Origin: Streptomyces coffeae
GTDB lineage: Bacteria; Actinomycetota; Actinomycetes; Streptomycetales; Streptomycetaceae
Length of the DNA: 64,000 nucleotides
Direction of reading: 5' to 3'
Assembly (NCBI RefSeq): GCF_016741875.1
Contig: NZ_JAERRF010000009.1
Span: 186,001-250,000 of the forward strand
Position numbers and translations under genes: made by a program. The first letter of the stretch is position 1; each line of letters begins with the position of its first letter. Positions 18,242 to 26,570 of this stretch are shown piece by piece. The notes beneath the pieces are model-generated. The model saw only the letters and a program-made list of their open reading frames with translations. It was not told where the DNA came from and did not search any database.

Positions 18242-19237
18242 GTGGAGATGCCCCGCCTGTTCGACGGCCGGCTCAAGATGCGCCATCTGCTGCTGGTGGA
18301 CGCCCTCTCGCGGCAGGGCACGGTCGTCAGCGCCGCCGCCGAACTCCATGTGGCCCAGCCCGCCGCCACCCGCAGCCTGCAGGAGGTGGAGGACATCCTC
18401 GGCGTCGAGCTGTACGAGCGCGGCCCACGCGGGGTGACCCCGACCGTCTTCGGCGAAGCGTTCACCCAGCACGCCCGGGCGGTGCTGGCGCAGCTCACCC
18501 AGGCCGGGCGGCATGTGGTGGAGCTGGCCGAGGCGGACCGGGGGACGGTGGTGGTCGGCACCCATCTCGCCGGGTCGAACATCCTGCTGCCGCGGGCCAT
18601 CGCCGCGCTGAAGCGCGACCACCCCTACCTGACCGTGATCGTGCGCGAATCCTCCCCCGAGGAATTGCTGCTGGAGCTGGAGGCGGGCCGTATCGACCTG
18701 GTGGTGGGCCGGCTGACCGCGCCTTCCGGGGAAGGGCTGATACGGCGGCCGCTCTACGAGGAGTCGATCGAGCTGACGGTGCGGTCCTGCCATCCGCTCG
18801 TCGGGACCTCCGGGATCCGTTTCGCCGACCTGGTGGCCTACCCGTGGATCCTGCCCGGGCCGCAGACCACGCTGCGACGTGAGGTGGAGGGGCTGTTCGC
18901 CCGCCACGGGCTCGGACTGCCGGAGAACCGGGTGGAGACCACCTCCTTCCTGACGGTCCGCCAACTCCTTCTGGACACCGACGTGGTGGCCGTACTGCCC
19001 GCTCTCCTGGTACGTGACGACAGCAGGCTGGCACGGCTGCCGGTTCCACTGGAGGCCGTCGGGCACAGCGTGGGGGTGACCGCCTCGGCCACCCGCACAC
19101 TGAGCCCGTCGGCACGAGCGATGATCCGGACCCTGAAGGAGGTCGCCGCGCAGATGTCCAGCACCGGCCGCACACCGGAGCAGGAGGCGGACGACCCGGA
19201 CGGTACGGGGCACAGCGGGCCGGGGAGACCCAGGTAA
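18242..19237 (+). CDS. LysR family transcriptional regulator
   Basis: 331 residues from GTG (ATG at 18248 is an equal alternative). The N-terminal winged helix is LKMRHLLLVDALSRQGTVVS, then AAAELHVAQPAATRSLQEVE. A LysR substrate-binding domain occupies 95-300 (VVVGTHLAGSNILLPRAI, ELEAGRIDLVVGRL). The sequence resembles the PcaQ/GbpR branch that controls aromatic or sugar-acid catabolism. It lies among remnants of a meta-cleavage pathway and upstream of an intact MHS transporter, which is its most likely remaining target. Confidence 0.9.
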   Translation: MEMPRLFDGRLKMRHLLLVDALSRQGTVVSAAAELHVAQPAATRSLQEVEDILGVELYERGPRGVTPTVFGEAFTQHARAVLAQLTQAGRHVVELAEADRGTVVVGTHLAGSNILLPRAIAALKRDHPYLTVIVRESSPEELLLELEAGRIDLVVGRLTAPSGEGLIRRPLYEESIELTVRSCHPLVGTSGIRFADLVAYPWILPGPQTTLRREVEGLFARHGLGLPENRVETTSFLTVRQLLLDTDVVAVLPALLVRDDSRLARLPVPLEAVGHSVGVTASATRTLSPSARAMIRTLKEVAAQMSSTGRTPEQEADDPDGTGHSGPGRPR

Positions 19238-19470
19238 AGCTCGGCGTTGCCGCGCTCGATCTTGCGCCGGGCCCGCTCGGTGAGGAAGCCGCTCTTGCCG
19301 ATCAGCCGGACACCGCCCGCCGGGCGGCCGTCACGGCGCGGTCCACCAGCGGCGCACCGGCCTCGTAGGCGCGGGCGTGGACGAGGCCGGTGGCCGGGTC
19401 GATGGCGCCGAAGCCCTGGCGTTCGTCGGGCCCGACGAAGTGTCCGTCGACGACGTTGCGAATCCAGCGC
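19200..19470 (-). pseudogene. Fused remnants: semialdehyde dehydrogenase N-terminus and amidohydrolase C-terminus
   Basis: From about 19470 down to TGA at 19302 one minus frame reads RWIRNVVDGHFVG, then FGAIDPATGLVHAR and DRAVTAARRAV, the N-terminal signature of aldehyde dehydrogenases, closest in style to hydroxymuconic semialdehyde dehydrogenase. Just beyond, another frame reads LIGKSGFLTERARRKI followed by NAELYLGL, the usual C-terminus of ACMSD-type amidohydrolases. Both are fragments and abut through a frameshift. The 3' end overlaps the end of the LysR gene on the other strand. Confidence 0.55.
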
Positions 19471-19541
19471 GGGGGGTGCCGTCATGGCTCCCACTCTCGA
19501 ACCCCCACCATGCCTGACAAATGACCTTCTCGCGGCCCGCT

Positions 19542-19578
19542 ATACCGAAACCGCTATGGCGGCGCCCCGGTTCGGTAT
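19542..19578. promoter_or_regulatory. Inverted repeat upstream of MHS transporter
   Basis: ATACCGAA at 19542-19549 and TTCGGTAT at 19571-19578 are exact inverted copies separated by 21 bp, about 95 bp before the transporter start. The wide spacing fits two half-sites for a dimeric regulator better than an RNA hairpin. The neighbouring LysR protein is a candidate binder. Confidence 0.5.
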
Positions 19579-19673
19579 TTGTGCGCCATGTCCCGTGCCA
19601 AGAGGATCCAGCGATACACACCCCACCCCCAACACACCCCACCGTCTGCCGCCACCAGCGAGAGGTCTCCGCC

Positions 19674-21005
19674 ATGAGCACCGCAGCACGGCCCACAGGG
19701 GGCGTCGTGAGCAGAACGGCGATCGCCACCCTCGTCGGCACCACACTGGAGTGGTACGACTTCTTCCTCTACGGAACCGCCGCCGCTCTCATCTTCAACC
19801 AGCAGTTCTTCCCCTCCCTCAGTGCCACCGCCGGCACCCTCGCCTCCTTCGCCACGCTCGCCGTCGGGTTCGTCGCCCGGCCACTGGGCGGGCTCGTCTT
19901 CGGACACTTCGGCGACCGGGTCGGCCGCCGGGCGACCCTCGTCGTCTCCCTGCTCCTGATGGGCCTGGGCTCCACCCTCATCGGTCTGGTCCCCACCTAC
20001 GACACCATCGGGCTGTGGGCCCCCGTCTTCCTCGTCGTCCTGCGCGTGATGCAGGGCATCGGGCTCGGTGGCGAGGGGGCCGGCGCCACTCTGATGTCGA
20101 TGGAGCACGCCCCCGCCGGACGGCGCAACCTGTACGCGGGCTTCCCGCAGATGGGCACCCCGGCCGGCCTGGTCATCGCCAACCTCGCCTTCCTCGGCAC
20201 CAGCACCCTCGCCGGGGATGCCACGTTCACCGCGTGGGCGTGGCGGATCCCGTTCCTGCTCAGCATCGTGCTCGTGGCGGCCGGCCTGGTGATACGCCTG
20301 CGCATCGAGGAGTCACCCTCCTTCGACCGAGTGCGGGAGCAGGGCGAAGTGGCCCGTTTCCCGCTCGCCGCCGCCTTCCAGGTGGGCCTGCCCCGGCTCG
20401 CGCTGACCCTGCTCGCGGTGGTCGCCAACTCCGCCGTAGCCTACGTGTTCATGGTGTTCACGCTCTCCTACGGCACCCAGCACGCGGGCTACGACAAGCA
20501 GTTCCTGGTGCTCGGGGTGAGCGGGGCCGCGGTGCTGTGGTTCGCCACCATCCCGGTATGGACCGCCGTCGCCGACCGGCACGGACGGCGAACCATGTTC
20601 CTCGCCGGGTCCGCGGCCATCCTGGTGTGGTGCGGGGCCTTCTTCCCACTGCTCGACACCGGGAATCCGGCACTCGCCCTGGTCGCCCTCGCGGGCATGG
20701 GTCTGATCATCCCGGTGACGCACTGTGTGCAGGGCGCCATCATCGCGGACACCTTCCCGGCGCGGGTCCGCTACTCCGGCTCGTCCCTGATCCTCCAGGC
20801 GGGTGCCGTCCTCGGCGGCGGACTCGCCCCGATGATCTCCACAGCGCTGCTCGGCTCATCTGCCTCCTCAACCGGCGTCACCTGGTACCTCGTGGCCATC
20901 TGCGCAGCGAGCCTGATCGGCGCGACGGCGCTGTTCCGTACGGTCCCGGAGCCACAACCGGGAGTCGGGGCCACCCGGCTCCCCGAATTCGCCGGAGAGG
21001 CGTGA
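19674..21005 (+). CDS. MFS transporter, metabolite:H+ symporter (MHS) family
   Basis: 443 residues and twelve hydrophobic segments. MHS signatures are TLVGTTLEWYDFFLYGTAAA at the first helix, GHFGDRVGRRATLV in loop 2-3, and VLRVMQGIGLGGEGAGATL in helix 4. Relatives include ShiA, ProP and transporters for aromatic or dicarboxylic acids. GAGAGG lies 9 nt before the ATG. The stop overlaps the following carboxylesterase start (GTGA), so they form an operon. An uptake role is inferred from family, and the ligand may have belonged to the decayed aromatic pathway next door. Confidence 0.9.
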   Translation: MSTAARPTGGVVSRTAIATLVGTTLEWYDFFLYGTAAALIFNQQFFPSLSATAGTLASFATLAVGFVARPLGGLVFGHFGDRVGRRATLVVSLLLMGLGSTLIGLVPTYDTIGLWAPVFLVVLRVMQGIGLGGEGAGATLMSMEHAPAGRRNLYAGFPQMGTPAGLVIANLAFLGTSTLAGDATFTAWAWRIPFLLSIVLVAAGLVIRLRIEESPSFDRVREQGEVARFPLAAAFQVGLPRLALTLLAVVANSAVAYVFMVFTLSYGTQHAGYDKQFLVLGVSGAAVLWFATIPVWTAVADRHGRRTMFLAGSAAILVWCGAFFPLLDTGNPALALVALAGMGLIIPVTHCVQGAIIADTFPARVRYSGSSLILQAGAVLGGGLAPMISTALLGSSASSTGVTWYLVAICAASLIGATALFRTVPEPQPGVGATRLPEFAGEA

Positions 21006-22219
21006 AGAACGCCCCGGTCCTGCGCAGCGGTCCGCTCCGCTACGCCACCGCCCGCCGGTTCGGCCTCCCCCGGCCGGTGACCGCGCGGGAGCGGACCCCG
21101 CCGCGCGCCCTGGCCTGCCCCCAACTCCCCTCCCGGCTCGACGCGGTGATGGGCAAGCCCCGCGACCGGATCGCCCAGGGCGAGGACTGCCTCCAGCTCA
21201 CCGTCACCGCGCCGGGGACCGGCGGCAGGGGGCGCCCGGTGGTGGTCTGGTTCCACGGCGGAGGCTTCAGCAGCGGCTCCGGCCTGCGCGCCTGGTACGA
21301 CGCCGGGGACCTCGCCGCCGAGGGCGGGGTGGTGGTCGTCAGCGTCAACTACCGGCTGGGCGCGCTGGGTTACCTGGTCCTCGACGGCGTGTCCGAGGGC
21401 AACCTCGGCCTGCACGACCAAGTGGCGGCGCTGCGCTGGGTCCAGGACCACATCGCCGCGTACGGCGGTGACCCGGAGAACGTCACCGTCGTCGGGCAGT
21501 CGGCGGGCGCCCTCTCCGCCGTACTGCTGATGCGGATGCCCACGGCGCGGGGCCTGTTCCACCGCGCGGTGCTCCAGAGCGCGCCGCTCGACATCGCGGC
21601 GCGCCCCGTACGGGACGCGGCGGAGACCGGCCGGTCCTTCGCCGAGCACCTGCGCCGCCTCTGCGCCGCCGACCCCCGCACAGCGCCCGCCGCGGCCCTG
21701 CTGGCAGTGCAGGCACGCACCGCCGCCGACCACCGACAGCACACCGGCAGCGCCCTGGAACCACCGTTCACCCCGGTCACCGGGGTTCCGGCGCTGCCCG
21801 GCACCGGACTCGACCCGGGGGTGCGCGGCACGGACGTGTTCTACGGCTGGAACGCCGACGACATGTCCGCCTTCCCGCCGGGCCGCGGCGAACCCGCCGA
21901 CATCGGCGAACGCACGGGGCTCCGCTACCGGGAACCTCTGGCGCGCCTCGCCGCCGAGCTGCGGCGGGCGGGCGCCCGCACCCACGCCTACCGGCTCGAC
22001 TGGCGCCCGCCCGGCACACAGCTGGGCGCCACACACTGTGTCGAACTCCCGCTGCTGCTCGGGCCCGAGAGGGCCTGGCGACACGCGCCCATGCTCGGCT
22101 CCACGCCCTGGAGGGAGGTCACCGCCCTCGGCCGGGCGGTCCGCGGTGCCTGGATCTCCTTCATCCGCACCGGCACCCCCGGCCCCCTCCCCCGCCCGCT
22201 CACTGACCCGTACGCCTGA
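21002..22219 (+). CDS. Type-B carboxylesterase family protein, short form
   Basis: 405 residues, shorter than the usual 480-550. The carboxylesterase landmarks are VVVWFHGGGFSSGSG (oxyanion hole), VVVSVNYRLGALGYL, GNLGLHDQVAALRWVQ and the nucleophile elbow VVGQSAGALSA, with Gln where most members have Glu. The N-terminal EDCLQLTV segment is also kept. The catalytic acid is hard to place, and the final His lies probably in GATHCVELPLLL. The central region appears shortened. The GTG start overlaps the transporter stop, implying coupled translation: import followed by ester cleavage. Confidence 0.85.
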   Translation: MKNAPVLRSGPLRYATARRFGLPRPVTARERTPPRALACPQLPSRLDAVMGKPRDRIAQGEDCLQLTVTAPGTGGRGRPVVVWFHGGGFSSGSGLRAWYDAGDLAAEGGVVVVSVNYRLGALGYLVLDGVSEGNLGLHDQVAALRWVQDHIAAYGGDPENVTVVGQSAGALSAVLLMRMPTARGLFHRAVLQSAPLDIAARPVRDAAETGRSFAEHLRRLCAADPRTAPAAALLAVQARTAADHRQHTGSALEPPFTPVTGVPALPGTGLDPGVRGTDVFYGWNADDMSAFPPGRGEPADIGERTGLRYREPLARLAAELRRAGARTHAYRLDWRPPGTQLGATHCVELPLLLGPERAWRHAPMLGSTPWREVTALGRAVRGAWISFIRTGTPGPLPRPLTDPYA

Positions 22220-22399
22220 CCCGCCTCCGCCTGCCCTCGGGCGGCCATCGGCTGGACGGTCTTCTACCGGCCGTACCGCTCAGCCATCCCGGCGGGCCTG
22301 AGCGGCAGCGCGGCAGGCCGGCCGAGCTCTGGCACTCGCGGCTGGGTCCGCCCTGTGCGAGCGCATGTCGATCGTCTCTGATCTCCGTCCGATCCGGCG

Positions 22400-22993
22400 T
22401 TAGGCGTCTCGGTCGGCGTCCTGAGCCGCACGCTCCAGTCGGCTTCGATAGTTTTCCCACCACGACGAGTCGCCGGGCACCATGCTGTCGTTGCCCTTGT
22501 TCATCCCAACGGCGCCGTCGATGAGTTCCCGGACGATATCGGCGTGCCCGGCATGCCGGTGCGTATCGGCAACCACGCGCACTACGGCATGATGCAACGT
22601 CACCTCATCCCTTTCCTTCGGCCACCAGGGCACCTTGCCGATCGTGTCCAGCGCCAGTGCGTCGATCGTCGCGTCCGCGTGCGCCCACGCCCGGCGGTAA
22701 AGCTCCACGATGTCCTCGCGTGACTCGTCGGCGGTGGCCCACATGTCCGCGTTGGGCTCAGCACCGTCCTCCAGCCAGGGCAACGGCTCGCCCGACGGCC
22801 GTCCGAAGGTGTCGCCGAGGTAGCCCAGCTCCACGCCGGCCACGTGTTTCACCAGGCCAAGGAGGTTGGTACCGGTCGGCGTCAGCGGGCGGCGGATGTT
22901 GTACTCCGAGAGTCCCTCAAGCTTCCACAGCAGGGCGTCGCGGGCGGACTGGAGGTAAAAGTGAAGGTCGGCCTTGGGATCCGATGCGGTCAT
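22400..22993 (-). CDS. DinB superfamily protein (DUF664-like)
   Basis: 197 residues. The four-helix DinB fold shows the three expected metal-ligand histidines: LVKHVAGVELGYLG early, LHHAVVRVVADTHRHAGHAD late. The opening KLEGLSEYNIRRPLTPTGTN and the closing WWENYRSRLERA are typical of the Streptomyces DUF664 group. Members are thiol-dependent, often mycothiol-dependent, transferases or uncharacterised metal proteins; which applies here is unknown. It stands alone, convergent to nothing obvious. Confidence 0.88.
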   Translation of the reverse strand: MTASDPKADLHFYLQSARDALLWKLEGLSEYNIRRPLTPTGTNLLGLVKHVAGVELGYLGDTFGRPSGEPLPWLEDGAEPNADMWATADESREDIVELYRRAWAHADATIDALALDTIGKVPWWPKERDEVTLHHAVVRVVADTHRHAGHADIVRELIDGAVGMNKGNDSMVPGDSSWWENYRSRLERAAQDADRDA

Positions 22994-23083
22994 GGGGCCA
23001 GTCTGCCGCTCGGGTCGTCTCTGTCCACCACTTTTGCGCACCGCTCGCGGCAGACCAGATGACCGACACGGGACATGCCCGCC

Positions 23084-24226
23084 TCAGGCACTGAGCGGGC
23101 CTGGTTCGATCGCTTGCGATACCGCAGCGAGGAGGGTCTCCACCTCGGCGCCCCAGCGAGAGCTGATCACCAGGTCTCGGGCAGGGTCGACCCACAGCAG
23201 ATGGCCGCCGCCGTTGCCACGGGCGCAGCGTCCGGTTGCCGGGGCGGCCGGCCATACGGTGCAAGTGTCGTTGAGCCACCAGGACAGACCGTAGTTGGGC
23301 TTGACCCGGCACGGTGTCCACATCTGCTCGATCCAACGGGCGGAGATGACCTGGGTGTGCCCCCATCGACCGCCGCGCAGGCACAGGTGTCCGATGCGGG
23401 CCAGATCGAGCGCGTTGATCCACAGCCCTCCGCCCCAGTGGGCGCCGCCGGAGACCACCGGTACAGGGGCGCCGTCGATGTCCGCGAGGGAGTTGGTGTA
23501 GCCGTGCCAGGACCAGGACGATGACGCTCCGATCGGAGTCATGACGCGGTCCCGCAGGATGTCCGGCAGCGCGCGGCGGAGCAGAGTGGTGAGCGCGAGG
23601 GCGGTCAGGTTCACGCGGACGTCGTTGTATGCCCAGCCCTCACCGGGCGGCCCGCCGACCGACTCGGTGCCCTCCCGGGTGCTTTGCGCGTCGACCGATG
23701 TCGGCTTGCCCCACAGCTCGCCCTCCCACTGGCTCGTCTGGTCCAGCAGGTGGCGCCAGGTGATCGCTTGCCCATGGGCGTCGGCCAACTGCGGCAGCCC
23801 GACGCGGGCTGAGACCGGTTCGTCGAGGATCAACGTCCCGTCGTCATGGGCGATACCGGCCACCAGTGCCAGCACGCTTTTCGTCGCGCTGTACGCCATC
23901 TCCACGCGCGTCGGGTCCCCCCAGGACGCGATCACCGTGCCACGCCGGACGATCACGCCGCTCGCGCCCTGACCGTCCAGCAGCGGGCCGATCACCTCCC
24001 GGTGGGAGTCGTCGGCCACCTGGGCAGCGAGATACGACGCCATGTCCTCGACACCGGGCACCGGGCGCTCGGCCTGCTGCCGGGCAGCCAGAGCCACCTT
24101 CTCCGCGTCCACACCCTCCCAGGGATCCCCGCAGCCGACCCCCTCGTCCAGGCCCGCAAGAACCTTGTCCACGCCCAGCCTCCCCACGACCGTCCATCGC
24201 CCGCCGCGCCAGTGAAGCGACGGCAC
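23084..24226 (-). CDS. Serine hydrolase (class C beta-lactamase/esterase fold)
   Basis: 380 residues. The catalytic tetrad motif SxxK appears as MAYSATKSVLALVAG (residues 112-126), followed by a YxN-like GWAYNDVRVNLTAL; the GNGGGHLLWVDP segment near the end takes the place of the KTG-like motif. No signal peptide is seen, so it is probably cytoplasmic, like EstB-type or 6-aminohexanoate-dimer hydrolase relatives. The GTG start at 24226 has GGAAG directly in front, tighter than ideal, so a start slightly downstream is possible. Substrate unknown. Confidence 0.87.
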   Translation of the reverse strand: MPSLHWRGGRWTVVGRLGVDKVLAGLDEGVGCGDPWEGVDAEKVALAARQQAERPVPGVEDMASYLAAQVADDSHREVIGPLLDGQGASGVIVRRGTVIASWGDPTRVEMAYSATKSVLALVAGIAHDDGTLILDEPVSARVGLPQLADAHGQAITWRHLLDQTSQWEGELWGKPTSVDAQSTREGTESVGGPPGEGWAYNDVRVNLTALALTTLLRRALPDILRDRVMTPIGASSSWSWHGYTNSLADIDGAPVPVVSGGAHWGGGLWINALDLARIGHLCLRGGRWGHTQVISARWIEQMWTPCRVKPNYGLSWWLNDTCTVWPAAPATGRCARGNGGGHLLWVDPARDLVISSRWGAEVETLLAAVSQAIEPGPLSA

Positions 24227-24329
24227 CTTCCGGCTCAGCTTGCCACCGCCCGGGGCGCTGCCGTCACCGGGCCGACGCAGCGCAGCGGGGCCTTTGCCTA
24301 CCCTCGTGCTGTCGGTGCCCGGCGCTAGC

Positions 24330-24542
24330 GCCCGTCACCTACGAGGAGGGCCCGCAGGACATCTGCGACGACGACCGGGCCGTCTCGTACGTCACCCCGA
24401 TCGGTGCATCGCCAATGTGTTCTTTCGCGAGTCCCACGGATTCGACTGGTCGGACTCCACGGTGTATACGGCGGGGCCGGGGACGACTCTGTACGAGGAG
24501 TTCCGTCGGATGGATCAGGAGGAAGACGAGGACGATGGCTGA
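24330..24542 (+). pseudogene. Fragment of an unidentified gene
   Basis: A plus-strand frame ends ESHGFDWSDSTVYTAGPG, then an acidic tail, and stops at 24542. The acidic C-terminus and coherent composition suggest the end of a real protein whose beginning is lost; just upstream, another frame has coherent sequence too. An ATG at 24535 overlaps the stop and opens only 16 codons. No family recognised. Confidence 0.3.
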
Positions 24543-24596
24543 CTGGGCTCAACCCCACCGTCGCCGTGGCTGCCGTTCGCGGTGAATCCGCCCAGG

Positions 24597-24707
24597 CCGA
24601 CCGGTCACCACGACCGCGGCCCCTTCGCGCGCGAAGCGCTCCGCGATCGCCGCCCCGTTGCCACGTGTCGACCCCCGGGTTGTCACGGCCGTTGCCCCCA
24701 CCGCCAC
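24597..24707 (-). pseudogene. Short-chain dehydrogenase N-terminal fragment
   Basis: Thirty-seven codons starting near a GTG read TRGSTRGNGAAIAERFAREG and AAVVVTGR, which match the NAD(P)-binding start of SDR enzymes (TGxxxGxG with Asn in place of the middle residue). The rest of the domain is missing. It faces the ATPase gene at 24739. Confidence 0.5.
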
Positions 24708-24738
24708 CGAGTGAGGGACCGGTTGCGAGACTGCCGGG

Positions 24739-25455
24739 ATGACTATGCATCTCATCTCTGTCATCGGGAGCAGCCCTGGCGTCGGCAAGTCCACCCTGTG
24801 CCGTGCGGTGGCCGAATGGCTTTCCAGCACCGGCGCATCGGTCGACCACTTCGAGGAGGCCGACATTCTCACACGGGCCGCCTTCCGGCCCGTGGCCGAA
24901 GAGTTCGCTGGTGGAGCCCGCTCCGTCCAGCCCACGACCTTAGTCGAGTGCACTCGCGCCTACGTCTCGGAGTCACTCGCGGCGGGCAGGGACTACCTGG
25001 TGACGGACGCCCTTCTGCCGTTCATCCCGTCCCTCGTGGCATGGGGCCACGAAGAGAACACTCTTGTCCACGTCATGGGAGAGCTGGCCCGGGTCGTGGA
25101 ACCAGCCCGGGTCACCGTGGTGTACGTCCACGACGATCCGCAGACGGCGCTGCGACGCGCGGTCAAGCGGGAAGGCGCTGCCTGGGAAGACTGGTACGTG
25201 CGGAAACTTGCCGACTCCCCTGGCACCCGGGCTGTTCATGACCTCGCGTCGGCCGCCGTCCATCTCCGTTTCGAGGCTGACCTGACCCATCGCCTCCTCG
25301 CACAGACCCCCTGGCACGTTCTGACCGTGGATGGAGGAGCGTTCAACGCTCAGGAGGCATACGCCCACACCCAGCGCCAGTTGATGGATGTGCTGGGGCT
25401 GCCAGGGCACGCCGTCCCGAGCGGGCGACGCCGTGGTGGCGAAGAAACGAGCTAG
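24739..25455 (+). CDS. P-loop ATPase/kinase-like protein
   Basis: 238 residues. Walker A is VIGSSPGVGKSTLCRAVAEW near 7-27. VTVVYVHDDPQTALRRAV around 128 and WEDWYVRKLA look like the lid and acceptor regions of small nucleotide or adenylylsulfate-type kinases. No family could be fixed beyond P-loop NTPase. It contains one in-frame TTA codon (24938-24940), rare in Streptomyces and a sign of bldA-dependent or recently acquired expression. It stands between an SDR fragment and an IS481-like fragment. Confidence 0.75.
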   Translation: MTMHLISVIGSSPGVGKSTLCRAVAEWLSSTGASVDHFEEADILTRAAFRPVAEEFAGGARSVQPTTLVECTRAYVSESLAAGRDYLVTDALLPFIPSLVAWGHEENTLVHVMGELARVVEPARVTVVYVHDDPQTALRRAVKREGAAWEDWYVRKLADSPGTRAVHDLASAAVHLRFEADLTHRLLAQTPWHVLTVDGGAFNAQEAYAHTQRQLMDVLGLPGHAVPSGRRRGGEETS

Positions 25456-25575
25456 CTGTGCTGTCCGGGGACGTTGGTGACAGGCGACTCGCCGTGAGTG
25501 GTGCTTGAACAGGGCGAGGGCCTTCTGGTTTCGGTGTGGATTGCGAGATCTACTGCCGACGCCAGGAGGCCCTCG

Positions 25576-25720
25576 TTGATCCACCGTAACGCCCCGCTGA
25601 CCCCGACCGGCAGGCTGCGTCTGGCCCAGTGCGTCGTCGAGGACGGATGGCCACTGCGGCGGGCAGCTGAACGGTTCCAGGTCAGCCACACCACCGCAGC
25701 CCGCTGGGCGCACGGGTGGG
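25576..25720 (+). mobile_element. IS481-family transposase N-terminal fragment
   Basis: From a TTG preceded by AGGAGG, the frame reads IHRNAPLTPTGRLRLAQCVV and then PLRRAAERFQVSHTTAARWA, the helix-turn-helix N-terminus of IS481-type transposases. After about residue 48 it diverges and stops at 25827; the DDE core is missing. The element's left end probably lies near 25456-25480, but no intact inverted repeat pair was found. The following 180 bp to 26009 hold nothing recognisable. Confidence 0.6.
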
Positions 25721-26009
25721 AGCTGGGCGTCCGCTCCGGCTATCTGCCGCACGGCATGCTGGGTTCCCCGGAGGCGTTGCTGCGCGCGTCCGACGACAAT
25801 GACCTGGGCGGTTGGACCGCCAAGTAGTCGATGCCGACAGCCCTCGGTCCTGAAGCGCCTCGATGGTGGTCGCGGCCACTCCCCTGACCCCATCTGTCCT
25901 GAAGAACGATGCGTGCTCGGCGGGCACACAGCTCCCTCCCGCCCGAGGGTGAGCGGGAGGGAGTGTGAGAGAACACCGTCGTGCGCCAAGCGAACCCGTC
26001 GCACAAGGC

Positions 26010-26570
26010 TCAGTTGAGCTCGCGGAGGAACTCCTGCGCCCGTGGCCATTCGCCATAGCCAGAAGCAGGATTGAGATGTCCGACCGGGCCGAGGTTCTCG
26101 AGGCGGCTCCCCCATGCTCGGGCGAGATCGGCGAGGCGATCGAACGCGGCCAGGGGGTCGTTAGTGCTCGCCGCGACGATGCTGGGGAACGGCAGGAGTG
26201 TCCGCGGGGTCGGCGTCCAGCCGTTTTCGCGCAGGACATCCGGGCTGGGGAAACCCTCCGGCAGCGGGGTGTCGAAGTCCGGCGGGGCCGCCAGCAGCGC
26301 GCCCTTGACGGGACGCCGGTGTCGCTGCGCCCAGTGCACGGTGGTCATCACCCCGGCGCTGTGCGCGACCAGGAGGACCGGCCCGGAGATGTCCGACAGC
26401 ACCTCATCCAGGGCGGCAACCTGGGCGTCGCAGCTGAGTCTGTCGTGGGTCAGTGGCGCAATGGTACGGGCATCGGCGATCTTGTTGGCGAGGATGGTCT
26501 GCCAGTGGTCCGGCACGTGATCGCGCAGTCCGGGGACGATCACGACCGTCGGCTGTGCGGTGAGGCTCAT
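26010..26570 (-). CDS. RBBP9/YdeN family alpha/beta hydrolase
   Basis: 186 residues, typical for this compact serine hydrolase family. The start TVVIVPGLRDHVPDHWQT and the elbow LLVAHSAGVMTTVHWA (Ser nucleophile) are diagnostic. DPLAAFDRLADLARAWGSR and LGPVGHLNPASGYGEWP give the acid and His. Its ATG overlaps the stop of the upstream MFS gene by 4 nt, so it is the last gene of the catabolic operon that begins at 31069 or at an internal promoter. Substrate unknown. Confidence 0.88.
   Translation of the reverse strand: MSLTAQPTVVIVPGLRDHVPDHWQTILANKIADARTIAPLTHDRLSCDAQVAALDEVLSDISGPVLLVAHSAGVMTTVHWAQRHRRPVKGALLAAPPDFDTPLPEGFPSPDVLRENGWTPTPRTLLPFPSIVAASTNDPLAAFDRLADLARAWGSRLENLGPVGHLNPASGYGEWPRAQEFLRELN

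Noticed and set aside
25840..26000. Minus-strand piece resembling a TetR N-terminus (FFRTDGVRGVAATTIEAL)
   Set aside because: Similarity is too short and weak to separate from chance in high-GC sequence.
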